63,326 bases of DNA from an uncultured Phocaeicola sp. (GCA_948579315.1 CAPAOL010000016.1:1-63326), one strand, 5' to 3'; counted from the first letter of the stretch, positions 36,024-45,696 are shown. Notes: generated by a model not told the origin, from the letters alone. Numbers and translations: made by a program.

Positions 36024-36926
36024 TTATTGCATCTTGTATTCGCTGGGAGATAACCCGGTATGGTGCTTGAAGTATTTGCCAAAAAAGGAAGGGTTCGGGA
36101 AGTTCATAAAATAAGCTACTTCCTGAATAGACATGACGGAGTATTTCAACAGCGCTTTGGCTTCCAGTATTACATATTCGTCAATCCACTCTCCGGCAGT
36201 TTTTCCGCTCACTTTCTTTACTACGGTGGAGAAATGTTTGGGACTCAGGAATAATTGCTCCGCATAAAAATCTACGCGTCTTTCTTTACGGTGATGTTCG
36301 GTCAGCAAGTTGATGAACTGGTTGAACAATACCTCTTCCCTTTTCAGTGATTTCGGATTCTCGGAAAGGAATTCCGGTTGTTTTCTATGAAGGATGGAAC
36401 CTATCTTATATAAATAGGCCCCCATTAGTCTGCGTACGATTTCTGTCCTGAAGTTATCGTTCCGGCTTACGGTTTCTTCTATCAGTTCATAGAATGATTT
36501 CAGTTCCTGTACCTCTTCTTCCATCAAATGAAATTTGGGATTCTCTTTCAATGAGATGAAAAATGGCATGAAACTGTTCAGGTTGATATACATCTCTTTT
36601 AAGAAATCAGATGATATTAAAAACATTTGTGACAAATGAATGCCCGGTGATAACATGGACTGTAGAATATCGCCGGGAGCGCAAATAATCAGATCGTTTT
36701 GCTCAATGTCGTATTCCCGTAAATTGATATTGACTTTGGCAGAGCCTTTTTCACGGATAGAGATAATGATTCCATCCAGCCGTAATGGGTATTTAAAGAT
36801 GGGGTTCATATTCTCGGGGATGTAATGTTCGCTTCTATCCATTACGAAATCATTGTTAATCCCTTTTAGACTGGGATTCATCTGTCGGATACGGGCTATG
36901 GATATATTTCCTATTTCATGTTCCAT
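36024..36926 (-). CDS. AraC family transcriptional regulator
   Basis: DNA-binding regulator of 300 aa from the ATG at 36926 (MEHEIGNISI); the upstream in-frame start at 36959 would lie at or above a -7 box TACATTTG at 36944-36951. The N-terminal cupin-like sensor part (about 40-150) carries LRLDGIIISIREKGSAKVN and ENDLIICAPGDIL-type beta strands. The C-terminal double HTH (about 200-300) has AEQLFLSPKHFSTVVKKVSGKT and IQEVAYFMNFPNPSFFGKYFKHHTGLSP. No target is suggested by neighbours. Confidence 0.92.
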   Translation of the reverse strand: MEHEIGNISIARIRQMNPSLKGINNDFVMDRSEHYIPENMNPIFKYPLRLDGIIISIREKGSAKVNINLREYDIEQNDLIICAPGDILQSMLSPGIHLSQMFLISSDFLKEMYINLNSFMPFFISLKENPKFHLMEEEVQELKSFYELIEETVSRNDNFRTEIVRRLMGAYLYKIGSILHRKQPEFLSENPKSLKREEVLFNQFINLLTEHHRKERRVDFYAEQLFLSPKHFSTVVKKVSGKTAGEWIDEYVILEAKALLKYSVMSIQEVAYFMNFPNPSFFGKYFKHHTGLSPSEYKMQ

Positions 36927-37137
36927 ATTTCTTAATTTTGCCTCAAATGTATAAATCAAAAGTCAATAATCCACTCTTTTTTTCTCATAATATTATTTTT
37001 TAATTGAAATTGACGGATGTGAATTCGGAGGCGTGTGATGGCAGGAATTCTTAATTCTATTTAAAAGGGGGATGCTGGCAAACTATTTGTACATAATAAC
37101 GTGTATATTTAACAACAGAATTATAAAGAACAAAACT

Positions 37138-37818
37138 ATGTCAATGTATTGGATCTTATTTATTGGAATCGCGGTAATCAGCTATATTGTACAGAATAGT
37201 CTGCAAAGCAAGTTTAAGAAATACTCGAAGATGCCTTTGGCCAGCGGTATGACAGGAAAGGATGTGGCTGAAAAAATGTTGCATGATAACGGTATCTATG
37301 ACGTGCGTGTAACCAGCACTCCGGGTATGCTGACCGATCATTATAATCCGGCAAACAAAACGGTGAACCTTAGTGAAGGGGTATATGGAAGCAACAGTGT
37401 GGCTGCTGCGGCAGTTGCCGCTCATGAATGCGGACACGCCGTGCAACATGCGCGTGCATACGCTCCGCTAAAGATGCGCTCGGCTTTGGTGCCTGTGGTG
37501 CAGTTCTCATCTTCTATTATGACTTGGGTGTTACTGGCAGGTATTTTGATGGTGAATACTTTCCCGCAGTTATTGTTGGCAGGAATTTGTCTTTTTGCCA
37601 TGACCACTCTTTTCAGCTTTATTACGTTGCCTGTTGAGATCAATGCCAGCCAGCGTGCGTTGGTATGGTTGAGCAAGGCCGGAATTACAAATTCATATAA
37701 CCATCATGCGGCAGAGGATGCGCTGCGTTCAGCTGCTTATACGTATGTGGTTGCGGCACTTAGTTCGTTGGCTACACTGATTTACTATATAATGATTTAT
37801 ATGGGACGTCGTGACTAA
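37138..37818 (+). CDS. Membrane zinc metallopeptidase (YugP / Zn_peptidase_2 family)
   Basis: Integral membrane protein of 226 aa with the zinc motif HECGH (about 109-113, AAHECGHAVQHA). The N-terminus is a membrane anchor (MSMYWILFIGIAVISYIVQNS) and two more hydrophobic segments follow the active site (about 127-150 and 205-222). The family region LASGMTGKDVAEKMLHDNGI and the DHYNPANKTVNLS block are typical. The start at 37138 is chosen because the preceding 22 codons carry no signal and lie in the untranslated leader. Function of the family is unknown. A terminator (37851-37876) follows. Confidence 0.9.
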   Translation: MSMYWILFIGIAVISYIVQNSLQSKFKKYSKMPLASGMTGKDVAEKMLHDNGIYDVRVTSTPGMLTDHYNPANKTVNLSEGVYGSNSVAAAAVAAHECGHAVQHARAYAPLKMRSALVPVVQFSSSIMTWVLLAGILMVNTFPQLLLAGICLFAMTTLFSFITLPVEINASQRALVWLSKAGITNSYNHHAAEDALRSAAYTYVVAALSSLATLIYYIMIYMGRRD

Positions 37819-37850
37819 GACCTTATAAGGGAAATATATTTTTATTATAG

Positions 37851-37876
37851 AAGGCTGCCTGCGGGCAGCCTTTTCT
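37851..37876 (+). terminator. Intrinsic terminator of the metallopeptidase gene
   Basis: AAGGCTGCC (37851-37859), loop TGCG, GGCAGCCTT (37864-37872), then TTCT. A strong GC-rich stem ended by T residues. Confidence 0.88.
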
Positions 37877-38025
37877 AGTTATATTTTGATTAGTTTCGAG
37901 ATAATTTTTGTTTTAATCTCTTTTTCTTTTCGTTTTAATTTGTATTTTTGCCCTGTCAGCAAAATGAGATAATACCTATGAAAAAACATTTGGGAGCCAT
38001 CAAATACTTGGTCATTTAGAATAAT

Positions 38026-41000
38026 TTGATGATGAGAAACACAATAAAGTTAAAATATATATGGTGTACTTTGTTTTTACTTCTTCATTGGGGTTTTGTC
38101 AAAGCACAGCCTATTTGTGTTGCACGCCAATATACAGTGAGAGACGGATTGATTCAAAGTAATCCGGCGCAGATTCTTCAAAGTCATAATGGTTTTATAT
38201 GGGTCAGTACTTGGAATGGGGTAAGCCGGTTTGATGGACGCGATTTCGAAACTTTTCAGTTTGATTCTCTTTTGAACCAGCACATGCAGCGGCTGGAGAA
38301 TACGGCCGACGGCAATTTATGGATGATTGCATACGATCGTCATAGCCTGTATTTATATGATATTCGTGAAAATAAGCTGATCAATGTTCTGAAACAGTAT
38401 GAACAACATTTTAATACTCCGTTGCAAATAGAAAATTTGTATCCTTTATCCAAAGGGATTACTTGGGTTACTTTAAATAATGGAGGATGTTTCAGAATTT
38501 CAGATAAAGAGTGTATTGTTTCTTCAGGGATTCAGTATATTACAGCTATTGATGATGTGGAACTGGGGAAAGTCAGTAGGGTCTTTGAAGATAAACAGGG
38601 AGAGGAATGGGTATTTAGTGACAAGGGAGTTAGCATATTTGGCAAGCGGACCATTAGTTCATATCCCTTTTCTATGTTCGAAACAATGGATAATCTTGTT
38701 TTTCTTGCATCACAGAATGGCAGGCTAGCCTATTATGATGTAAATACCATGCAATTCAACATCGTTCCTTTTCAAGAGAAGATTCAGCATATAAACGGAA
38801 TTAAAGTGTTGAAAGATAATCAGCTGGCTGTTTTGTCTGATAAAGGTTTGTACCTATGCCGTTTCCCTGAACTGGCGATGGAGAAATATGATTTCTCTCT
38901 TCCGGGGCGTGACGATGCGGCTGTGAGAAAAGTCTATCAGGATTCTAAAGGATTTCTATGGATATTTACCGGATTGCCGGGAATTATCCGGCTTGATCCG
39001 GAAACCGGAGTGAAACAATATTTGAATACTCCTTCCGGATACATGGCTTCTTCTCCGGAAAATGAACTCTTTATTTATGAAGATCCTAACGGAGTGGTTT
39101 GGACTATTCCTTATAAAGGTATATTCAGTTATTATGACGAAAAGAGCCGGGAGCTAAAAGTCTATTTTACACCGGGAAGGAATCATATACCTTATTCTCC
39201 TATTATTAAAACAACTTATGTTGACAAACAAAATAATTTGTGGATCAAATCCCAGCGCTCATTTATAAAAATGTTCTTTCCGCCCAGTCCCTATACTTAT
39301 AGGGAGTTGGACAATTATTTTGATACAAAATCATTTCTGTTTGATAGCGACGAACATTTATGGATTGCAACAAAGAAAGGGATTATACGTATTATGGATT
39401 CACAGAAAAACTTGTTGGGTTATTTGTCGCCTGATGGGGAACTGGCTCAAACGGAAACAGTTTTTGCAGAAGGTGGAATCTATGTCATGCTGAAGGATCA
39501 GGCGCAGACAATATGGCTTGGCAGTAAGGAAAACGGATTGTTCAGACTTGTTCCTCGGAATCGTCCTTATCATTATGAGGTATATCATTATATGAATAAT
39601 CCGTCGGATCCTTATTCCATCAGTGACAATAAAATATCATGCATTGATGAGGATCATAACGGACGTATTTGGATTGGTACTTACGGTGGCGGATTGAATT
39701 TGGTTGAGGAAAAGGAAGATGGGGCGATACGTTTTATTCATGCGGAGAATAAATTGTCCGGTTTTCCTATTAATCGTACCAACAGTATTCGTTGTATGGT
39801 GGAGGGACCCGGTCATACTATACTGGTGGGTACTATAGAAGGTTTGATCACTTTTTCTTCTGATTTTTCGGATTACGAAAATATTCGTTTTTATCTTAAC
39901 CTTCCTCGTCCGCAGGCGACTGACGGATTGTGTAGTGCTGATGTGATGTCTGTTTTACGAACGACGGATGAAACTATCTATTGTTATTGTTATGGAGGTG
40001 GCCTTTGTAAGTTGGTTTCGTCAAATTTATTATCTGATGAACTTCGGTTCCGGTCGTTCGGCAAAGAGACATCTCCGTTGGCTAGAGCCTTGATTGAAGA
40101 TAAAAATCATAATATATGGATCGGCTCGGAAACGGATATCACTCTGTTTGATGTGCACGATCAGACTTTTGAGTCTTTTGGAGAAACTTTTTTCAATCGC
40201 TCTTTTAATTATAGTGAATGTCTTCCGGTTACAGACAGGCAAGGGGATATCTTAATGGGTACAGAAGGCGGTATGCTTGTCTTTTCTCCGGATAGTATCG
40301 TTAAGCAGACTTATGAAGCTCCTATTGTAGTGACAGGGATAAAATATTCGGAGGATAATTTGTCTCATGTATTGAGTGATGCGGATTATTTAGAGATCCC
40401 TACCCGGCGGAGGAATTTTACCATCTCATTTGCTGCGTTGGATTATACTAATTCCTTGGATATCGAGTATGCTTATAAGTTGGATGATAATCAATGGTAT
40501 TATATAGGTAAGAAGAACTCGGTTAGTTTTGTAAGTCTTCCGGCAGGAAAATATCAATTTCAGATAAAGGCGACCAATGGGGATGGTATTTGGATGAACA
40601 CTGTGAAAACGGTTACTTTACAGGTATTACCCACCTTTTGGGAAACCGGTTGGGCTAAGGCTTTTTATCTAGTTGTTGTCTTGGTGATATCTTTAGCTAT
40701 CGGATATGTTTTTTTCTATATTTACTATTTGAAGCATAAGGTAAATATGGAACAAAGATTGGCGGAAATAAAAGTACGTTCTTTTATTGATATCTCACAT
40801 GAACTACGTACTCCTTTAACCCTTATATCCGGTCCGGTATCCGAAGTGTTGTCCCAGGAGCCTTTGACTTCCCGGACCCGGCATCATCTTCAATTGGTTC
40901 AGAAAAATATCAATCGTATGTTATTGCTCATTAATCAAGTATTGGATTTCAGAAAGATACAGAATAAAAAAATGGGCTTGACTATTGAATACCGGGATAT

Positions 41001-42354
41001 CATTATCATGCTTCATAATATAATGGATAATTTCCGGTTGTTGGCAACAGAAAAAAATATAAATTTTTCTCTTCAGACAACGTTGCCTTCTGTTTTTTTG
41101 TGGATAGATAGTGATAAGTTCGAGAAAATTATCTTTAACTTGCTTTCCAATGCCTTTAAGTATACACCGGATAACAAGTCGATTACCTTGATTGTGATGG
41201 AAAGCGGACAGTTTGTTTCGATTGCCGTAAAAGATGAAGGTATTGGCATCTCTAAAGATAAAGTGTCATCCATATTTGAACGTTTCACTACAGTGTCCAA
41301 GGAAAATGACATGCAGCCTTCATCGGGTATAGGGCTTTCGCTGGTGAATGAGTTGGTTAAAATGCTGCATGGGGAAATTCAGGTCGAAAGTGAAGTAAAG
41401 AAAGGAAGTGTATTCAAACTGGTTTTGCATAAAGGAAAAGAAATATATGCTCAGGATAAAAATGTTGAATATATATTGAACGACACTTCGGAAGAACAGG
41501 AAACGGTCTTGGCGGAACCGGAACAAAATGATAAAATATCTTTGCCGGACATGCCTCCGGCAACAAAAGAAACTTTAGTAAAAGTGATGGTAGTGGAGGA
41601 TAATGCGGAGTTGCGTCAATTTATATGTGAAATATTGTCGGGCACTTACCGTGTTGTTGGAGTTGCCGACGGGGTGATGGCATTGGAAAAGATAGAAGAG
41701 GAAATTCCGGATTTTATTATTACGGATATTATGATGCCGCGTATGGATGGTATTGAATTGATAAGGCACATCAAGGAGAATGTCAATACCTGTGATATCC
41801 CTCTTATTATCCTTTCTGCAAAATCGTCTGTTGAGGATCGTATTCAATGTTTACAATTAGGGATTGATGATTATATACCTAAACCTTTCAGCAGCGATTA
41901 TTTAAAATCGAGAATTGAGAACTTGATCAGGCAAAGAAAAGTGCTTCAGTCGGCTTTTTTGTCAAAGTATGGTGCTCAACCGAAGAAAGAACCTTTAGAA
42001 GCCGTCGCTTATCCTGTGTCGCAAATTGTTCCTTTGGACGAGTTGTTTATGCAGAAGCTGGTAGGATTTATGGAAGAGAATTACAGTAATCCGGGGCTGC
42101 GGGTGAATGATCTGGCAGAGTTCATGAATATGAGCCGCTCTGTATTCAATCGGAAAGTGAATGGTATCATGGGGATTTCTCCGATAGAATATATAAAGAA
42201 TTATAGGTTGAATAAAGCGAAAAGTTTTATACAAAGTGGTATGTCTTTCTCTGAGGTCGCTTTTGCCGTCGGCTTCTCTGATCCCGGTTACTTTGGCAAG
42301 GCGTTTAAAAAAGCATTTAATCAGACTTTGACTGAGTATAAAAATAATAACTAA
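38026..42354 (+). CDS. Hybrid two-component system regulator (HTCS: sensor kinase, receiver, AraC HTH)
   Basis: One-protein sensor and activator of 1442 aa, typical of Bacteroides glycan loci. Signal peptide (ending about KAQP), then about 14 two-component propeller repeats forming a periplasmic sensor (WVSTWNGVSRFDG, GRIWIGTYGGGLN), a Y_Y_Y domain (about 770-860), a membrane helix (about 873-900), HisKA with H925 (DISHELRTPLTLISGP), HATPase (NLLSNAFKYT; GIGLSLVNELV), a receiver with D1234 (FIITDIMMPRMDG) and a C-terminal AraC HTH (about 1340-1442; VAFAVGFSDPGYFGKAFKKAF). It directly precedes the secreted glycosidase gene and probably activates the promoter at 42421-42450 when a sugar is bound. 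Confidence 0.95.
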   Translation: MMMRNTIKLKYIWCTLFLLLHWGFVKAQPICVARQYTVRDGLIQSNPAQILQSHNGFIWVSTWNGVSRFDGRDFETFQFDSLLNQHMQRLENTADGNLWMIAYDRHSLYLYDIRENKLINVLKQYEQHFNTPLQIENLYPLSKGITWVTLNNGGCFRISDKECIVSSGIQYITAIDDVELGKVSRVFEDKQGEEWVFSDKGVSIFGKRTISSYPFSMFETMDNLVFLASQNGRLAYYDVNTMQFNIVPFQEKIQHINGIKVLKDNQLAVLSDKGLYLCRFPELAMEKYDFSLPGRDDAAVRKVYQDSKGFLWIFTGLPGIIRLDPETGVKQYLNTPSGYMASSPENELFIYEDPNGVVWTIPYKGIFSYYDEKSRELKVYFTPGRNHIPYSPIIKTTYVDKQNNLWIKSQRSFIKMFFPPSPYTYRELDNYFDTKSFLFDSDEHLWIATKKGIIRIMDSQKNLLGYLSPDGELAQTETVFAEGGIYVMLKDQAQTIWLGSKENGLFRLVPRNRPYHYEVYHYMNNPSDPYSISDNKISCIDEDHNGRIWIGTYGGGLNLVEEKEDGAIRFIHAENKLSGFPINRTNSIRCMVEGPGHTILVGTIEGLITFSSDFSDYENIRFYLNLPRPQATDGLCSADVMSVLRTTDETIYCYCYGGGLCKLVSSNLLSDELRFRSFGKETSPLARALIEDKNHNIWIGSETDITLFDVHDQTFESFGETFFNRSFNYSECLPVTDRQGDILMGTEGGMLVFSPDSIVKQTYEAPIVVTGIKYSEDNLSHVLSDADYLEIPTRRRNFTISFAALDYTNSLDIEYAYKLDDNQWYYIGKKNSVSFVSLPAGKYQFQIKATNGDGIWMNTVKTVTLQVLPTFWETGWAKAFYLVVVLVISLAIGYVFFYIYYLKHKVNMEQRLAEIKVRSFIDISHELRTPLTLISGPVSEVLSQEPLTSRTRHHLQLVQKNINRMLLLINQVLDFRKIQNKKMGLTIEYRDIIIMLHNIMDNFRLLATEKNINFSLQTTLPSVFLWIDSDKFEKIIFNLLSNAFKYTPDNKSITLIVMESGQFVSIAVKDEGIGISKDKVSSIFERFTTVSKENDMQPSSGIGLSLVNELVKMLHGEIQVESEVKKGSVFKLVLHKGKEIYAQDKNVEYILNDTSEEQETVLAEPEQNDKISLPDMPPATKETLVKVMVVEDNAELRQFICEILSGTYRVVGVADGVMALEKIEEEIPDFIITDIMMPRMDGIELIRHIKENVNTCDIPLIILSAKSSVEDRIQCLQLGIDDYIPKPFSSDYLKSRIENLIRQRKVLQSAFLSKYGAQPKKEPLEAVAYPVSQIVPLDELFMQKLVGFMEENYSNPGLRVNDLAEFMNMSRSVFNRKVNGIMGISPIEYIKNYRLNKAKSFIQSGMSFSEVAFAVGFSDPGYFGKAFKKAFNQTLTEYKNNN

Positions 42355-42410
42355 GTTCCGTTTTGTGCTGTTTATGAAGGTAAATAGCAAGAAAATACCT
42401 TATTGACGTA

Positions 42411-42450
42411 AGATTTTACCTTTGGCTCTCAAGGGTAAAATCTATCTTTG
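42411..42450 (+). promoter_or_regulatory. Promoter with embedded inverted repeat before the DUF5060/DUF4038 glycosidase
   Basis: TTTG (42421-42424), 18 bp, TATCTTTG (42443-42450). The inverted repeat AGATTTTACC (42411-42420) / GGTAAAATCT (42434-42443) wraps the -33 box and touches the -7 box. Two further AAGGTAAA-like half-sites lie upstream near 42377 and 42395. A regulator bound here would block or guide polymerase. RNA start is near 42457. Confidence 0.6.
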
Positions 42451-42518
42451 TGCTCATTGACACAGTATGAAAATGTTCCGGAAAACTTTTATGAGTATAA
42501 TTTTTAAAACATGATAGG

Positions 42519-44123
42519 ATGAGTACAAAATTTTATGTAATAGCTGTTTGGACGCTGTTAAGTTTTGTGGTAAAAGTAAATGCACAAGACAAAGTGGAAT
42601 GTTGGGACCGGTTTGAGTTGAGTTTTAAACAGGTGACCAAAGGGAATCCTTTTGATACACGTCTTTCCGCTACTTTCGTTTGTGGAAAGGAAAAGAAAAC
42701 GGTGGAAGGGTTTTATGATGGTGAGAATACTTATAGGATACGGTTTATGCCTGCTGTCGCCGGGGAATGGAGGTATGTTACATCTTCCAGTATAGGGGCT
42801 ATGAATGGTCGGAAAGGTACATTCACAGTGATACCTGCCGGAAAAGATAATCATGGCATGGTATTGGTGGACGGAGAACATAATTTTAAATATGCGGACG
42901 GTACCCGTTATTATCCGATGGGTACGACGGCCTATGCATGGACACATATGAAGGAAACGACTCAGGAGGCTACTTTGAAATCGTTTGGTGAAGCCGGTTT
43001 TAATAAGGTAAGGATGTGTGTGTTTCCTAAAAACTATTCTTTAGTGAAAGACGAGCCTGCGCTTTATCCTTTTGAAATAAGGAAGACGATAAAAGATAAG
43101 GAAGGAAATGAAAGGAAAGAATGGGACTTTGACAGATTTGACCCGGCTTTTTTTCAGCATTTGGAGAAACGGATAGACCAACTGAACCGTTTGGGGATTG
43201 AGGCGGATTTGATCCTTTTCCATCCTTATGATAAGGGAAGATGGGGCTTTGATGCTATGTCGAATGAGGTGAATGTACGTTATATTAAATATATTACTGC
43301 TCGTTTGGCTTCTTTTAGAAATGTATGGTGGTCTATGGCAAACGAGTGGGATTATGTAAAAGCGAAAACTGTGGATGATTGGAAGCTGTTGACGAAAACT
43401 GTGGTTGAGAATGATCCTTATCGCCATTTATGTTCTATTCATGGAGCGACGGCTACTTATTTTGATTATTGGATGCCTGAATTTACCCATGTCAGCATAC
43501 AGGATGAGGCACCGGTACTGAGTTCTACCGCTTCTGCTACTTTAAGAAAAATTTATCGCAAACCGGTTATATGTGATGAGGTTGGGTATGAAGGGAATCT
43601 ACCTTATCGTTGGGGAAGGTTAAGTCCGCAGCAGATGACTTGCTTTATTTTGAATGGTTTGTTGGGTGGAATTTATGTCACTCACGGTGAATGTTATCAG
43701 CAGGGGAACGAACCTATCTTTTGGGCGCAAGGGGGATCTTTAAAAGGTGAAAGCTGGAAACGTGTGAAATTTTTAAGAACGATTATTGAAGCTGCTCCCC
43801 ATCCGTTGGAGATGGCAGATATCAGTCGTGACTTGGTTACTTCTACTGCTGGACCAGATTATTATCTGGTCAATATGGGAAAAGATGTGAAAGGTTTCTG
43901 GACTTTTAATCTGCCGGTAAAAAATGCGGATTATAACAAATTGCAAAAGAATAAACGGTTTAAAGTGGAGATTATTGATGTGTGGGCCATGACTGTCACG
44001 GAATATCCTGTGATATTTGAAACAACGGAGGAATTGGATTATCGTGTTTTTGATATACATCATCGGGGAGTAAGAATTCCGGATGCTCCTTATATTGTTC
44101 TTAGAATAACAGAAGTGAAATGA
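42519..44123 (+). CDS. Secreted putative glycoside hydrolase (DUF5060, DUF4038-type TIM barrel, DUF5605)
   Basis: Exported protein of 534 aa (signal peptide to about NAQ, residue 23). The N-terminal DUF5060 beta domain (about 25-115; RFELSFKQVTKGNPF) is followed by a DUF4038-like (beta/alpha)8 barrel (about 125-450; FKYADGTRYYPMGTTAYAW) and a C-terminal beta domain. Predicted acid/base E276 (MANEWDY) and nucleophile E354 (CDEVGYEG) lie 78 residues apart, right for a clan GH-A retaining enzyme. The fold relates to the GH140 apiosidase group but the added DUF5060 sets it apart. Position between an HTCS and a putative apiose catabolic operon suggests it releases the sugar that the operon consumes. 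Activity is inferred only. Confidence 0.78.
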   Translation: MSTKFYVIAVWTLLSFVVKVNAQDKVECWDRFELSFKQVTKGNPFDTRLSATFVCGKEKKTVEGFYDGENTYRIRFMPAVAGEWRYVTSSSIGAMNGRKGTFTVIPAGKDNHGMVLVDGEHNFKYADGTRYYPMGTTAYAWTHMKETTQEATLKSFGEAGFNKVRMCVFPKNYSLVKDEPALYPFEIRKTIKDKEGNERKEWDFDRFDPAFFQHLEKRIDQLNRLGIEADLILFHPYDKGRWGFDAMSNEVNVRYIKYITARLASFRNVWWSMANEWDYVKAKTVDDWKLLTKTVVENDPYRHLCSIHGATATYFDYWMPEFTHVSIQDEAPVLSSTASATLRKIYRKPVICDEVGYEGNLPYRWGRLSPQQMTCFILNGLLGGIYVTHGECYQQGNEPIFWAQGGSLKGESWKRVKFLRTIIEAAPHPLEMADISRDLVTSTAGPDYYLVNMGKDVKGFWTFNLPVKNADYNKLQKNKRFKVEIIDVWAMTVTEYPVIFETTEELDYRVFDIHHRGVRIPDAPYIVLRITEVK

Positions 44124-44206
44124 TGGGATAAGCCTTCTGACGGGAGATGATTGATTTTTTTTATCATAAAAAAGGCTAATAGTTTTCGATTCTTTTTGTT
44201 TTAGCT

Positions 44207-44214
44207 TAAATTTG
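44207..44214 (+). promoter_or_regulatory. Candidate -7 element of ribB-deoR
   Basis: TAAATTTG fits TAnnTTTG, with a TTTT run at 44183-44186 in place of a clear -33 TTTG. RNA would start near 44221, about 24 nt before the ATG at 44245. No FMN riboswitch-like structure fits in this short leader. Confidence 0.35.
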
Positions 44215-44244
44215 CGGTATAATTAACTCCCTAGATACACTAAA

Positions 44245-44859
44245 ATGTTAAATACAGTAGAAGAAGGATTGGAAGATATTCGCCAAGGCAAAGTATTGAT
44301 CGTTGTTGATGACGAAGATCGTGAAAACGAAGGCGATTTTATCGTTTCAGGAGAAAAGATTACTCCTGAAATTGTAAATTTTATGATTACTCATGGCAGA
44401 GGGTTGTTATGTGCCCCTCTGCCACATTCACGTTGTGAAGAACTTTGTCTGGTTCCGATGGCAGAAGAAAACACTTCATTGCTAGGTACACCGTTTACTA
44501 TGTCGGTAGATTTAAGAGGGTATGGCTGTACTACGGGAGTTTCTGCTTTCGACCGTTCGTCAACAATAAAAGCTTTGGTGGCAGGAAATCTGAATCCTTC
44601 CGAGTTTGCTCGTCCCGGGCACGTTTTCCCTCTATATGGTGCGGAAAATGGGGTCTTGGAGCGTAATGGACATACCGAAGCCACACTGGATATGACAAGA
44701 ATGGCAGGTTTGAAACCCGGAGGAGCTCTTGTTGAAATTTTGAATGAAGATGGTACAATGGCGCGTCTTCCCCAACTAGGTGAGATTGCAGCAAAATTCG
44801 GTTTGAAAATTGTTTCCATTAAGGATATTCAGGAATATCGTAAAAAACATAACCTCTAA
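44245..44859 (+). CDS. ribB: 3,4-dihydroxy-2-butanone-4-phosphate synthase
   Basis: Converts ribulose 5-phosphate to dihydroxybutanone phosphate and formate in riboflavin synthesis. The 204-aa protein has the active-site loop DDEDRENEGDF (22-32), then MITHGRGLLCAPL, the SAFDRSSTI segment and FPLYGAENGVLERNGHTEA with the catalytic His. It is the stand-alone form without the RibA (GTP cyclohydrolase II) domain. It lies 11 bp before the DeoR gene, inside a sugar-utilisation locus, an odd place for a vitamin gene; perhaps it draws on the pentose phosphate made here. Confidence 0.93.
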   Translation: MLNTVEEGLEDIRQGKVLIVVDDEDRENEGDFIVSGEKITPEIVNFMITHGRGLLCAPLPHSRCEELCLVPMAEENTSLLGTPFTMSVDLRGYGCTTGVSAFDRSSTIKALVAGNLNPSEFARPGHVFPLYGAENGVLERNGHTEATLDMTRMAGLKPGGALVEILNEDGTMARLPQLGEIAAKFGLKIVSIKDIQEYRKKHNL

Positions 44860-44870
44860 ATCTAATAAAT

Positions 44871-45626
44871 ATGGCACTCAATCAAAGAAGAGTAAAGATA
44901 TTGCATCTGATTCGTGAAGACGGGCATGCAAAAGTTCAGGACCTTAGTAAAATTTTCAATGTGACGGATGTAACGATCCGTCAGGATTTGGAAGCCTTGG
45001 AACAAATGGGGTATATCCAAAGAGAGCATGGAGGTGCGTTTCTGAAAGGAGTAGGGTCGTTTGCCAAGACCGGGCAATTGTTCAATCAGACTCATTTGGA
45101 GGAAAAGAAAGAAATCGCTCAGAAAGCTATTCAGTTTATTCAGGAGGGGGACAGTATAATTCTTGATTCCGGTTCTACAACTACAGAGATCGCAAAGCTT
45201 TTAATGAATTATAAGGACCTGACAGTCATTACCAATGCTTTGAATATAGCTTTGATTTTAGGTGAGAATCATGGTATTAATCTGATTGTTACCGGAGGTG
45301 AATTCAAGGCTCCTACACTTTCTTTGACAGGAAAAATGGCGGCCGATTCATTTAAAGATATACGCGCTAATAAATTGTTTCTGGCTACGGCCGGTATTTC
45401 TTCGGATATGAAGCTGACTTATCCTAGTCTAAGTGATTTGGTCGTGAAATCTGCTATGATAGAGTCTGCCAGTAAAGTGTATCTGGTGGCTGATTGTTCA
45501 AAAATAGGTGTCAGTGCTTTTGCTAGTTTAGGCTCGGTTTCATTAGCAAATGCTATTATTACAGATAGTACTATAACCGAAGAGGATTTTGAAAGATTAA
45601 AAGAATTAGAGGTCGAAGTTATCTGA
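44871..45626 (+). CDS. DeoR family transcriptional regulator of the sugar operon
   Basis: Sugar-phosphate-responsive repressor of 251 aa. The N-terminal DeoR HTH (about 4-58) reads RVKILHLIREDGHAKVQDLSK then NVTDVTIRQDLEALEQMGYIQREHGGA. The C-terminal DeoRC sensor domain (about 75-235) has the phosphate-binding IILDSGSTTTEIAKLL and VITNALNIA and a late DCSKIG block. It precedes the transketolase-kinase-isomerase operon, which it probably represses in the absence of a sugar phosphate. A terminator (45652-45696) separates it from that operon, so the operon has its own promoter. Confidence 0.93.
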   Translation: MALNQRRVKILHLIREDGHAKVQDLSKIFNVTDVTIRQDLEALEQMGYIQREHGGAFLKGVGSFAKTGQLFNQTHLEEKKEIAQKAIQFIQEGDSIILDSGSTTTEIAKLLMNYKDLTVITNALNIALILGENHGINLIVTGGEFKAPTLSLTGKMAADSFKDIRANKLFLATAGISSDMKLTYPSLSDLVVKSAMIESASKVYLVADCSKIGVSAFASLGSVSLANAIITDSTITEEDFERLKELEVEVI

Positions 45627-45651
45627 TTCTTACTGAAACAAAGGTAATATG

Positions 45652-45696
45652 GGTGATTGAGAATGTTGGAAAATACATTCTTGATCACCTTTTTTA
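45652..45696 (+). terminator. Terminator after deoR
   Basis: GGTGATTGAGAATG (45652-45665) pairs with CATTCTTGATCACC (45676-45689) over 14 bp with two wobble pairs, followed by a T-tract (45690-45695). Confidence 0.85.

Noticed and set aside
44124..44244. FMN riboswitch upstream of ribB
   Set aside because: The gap is 121 bp, its promoter lies only about 24 nt before the ATG, and no conserved RFN-like stems are visible.
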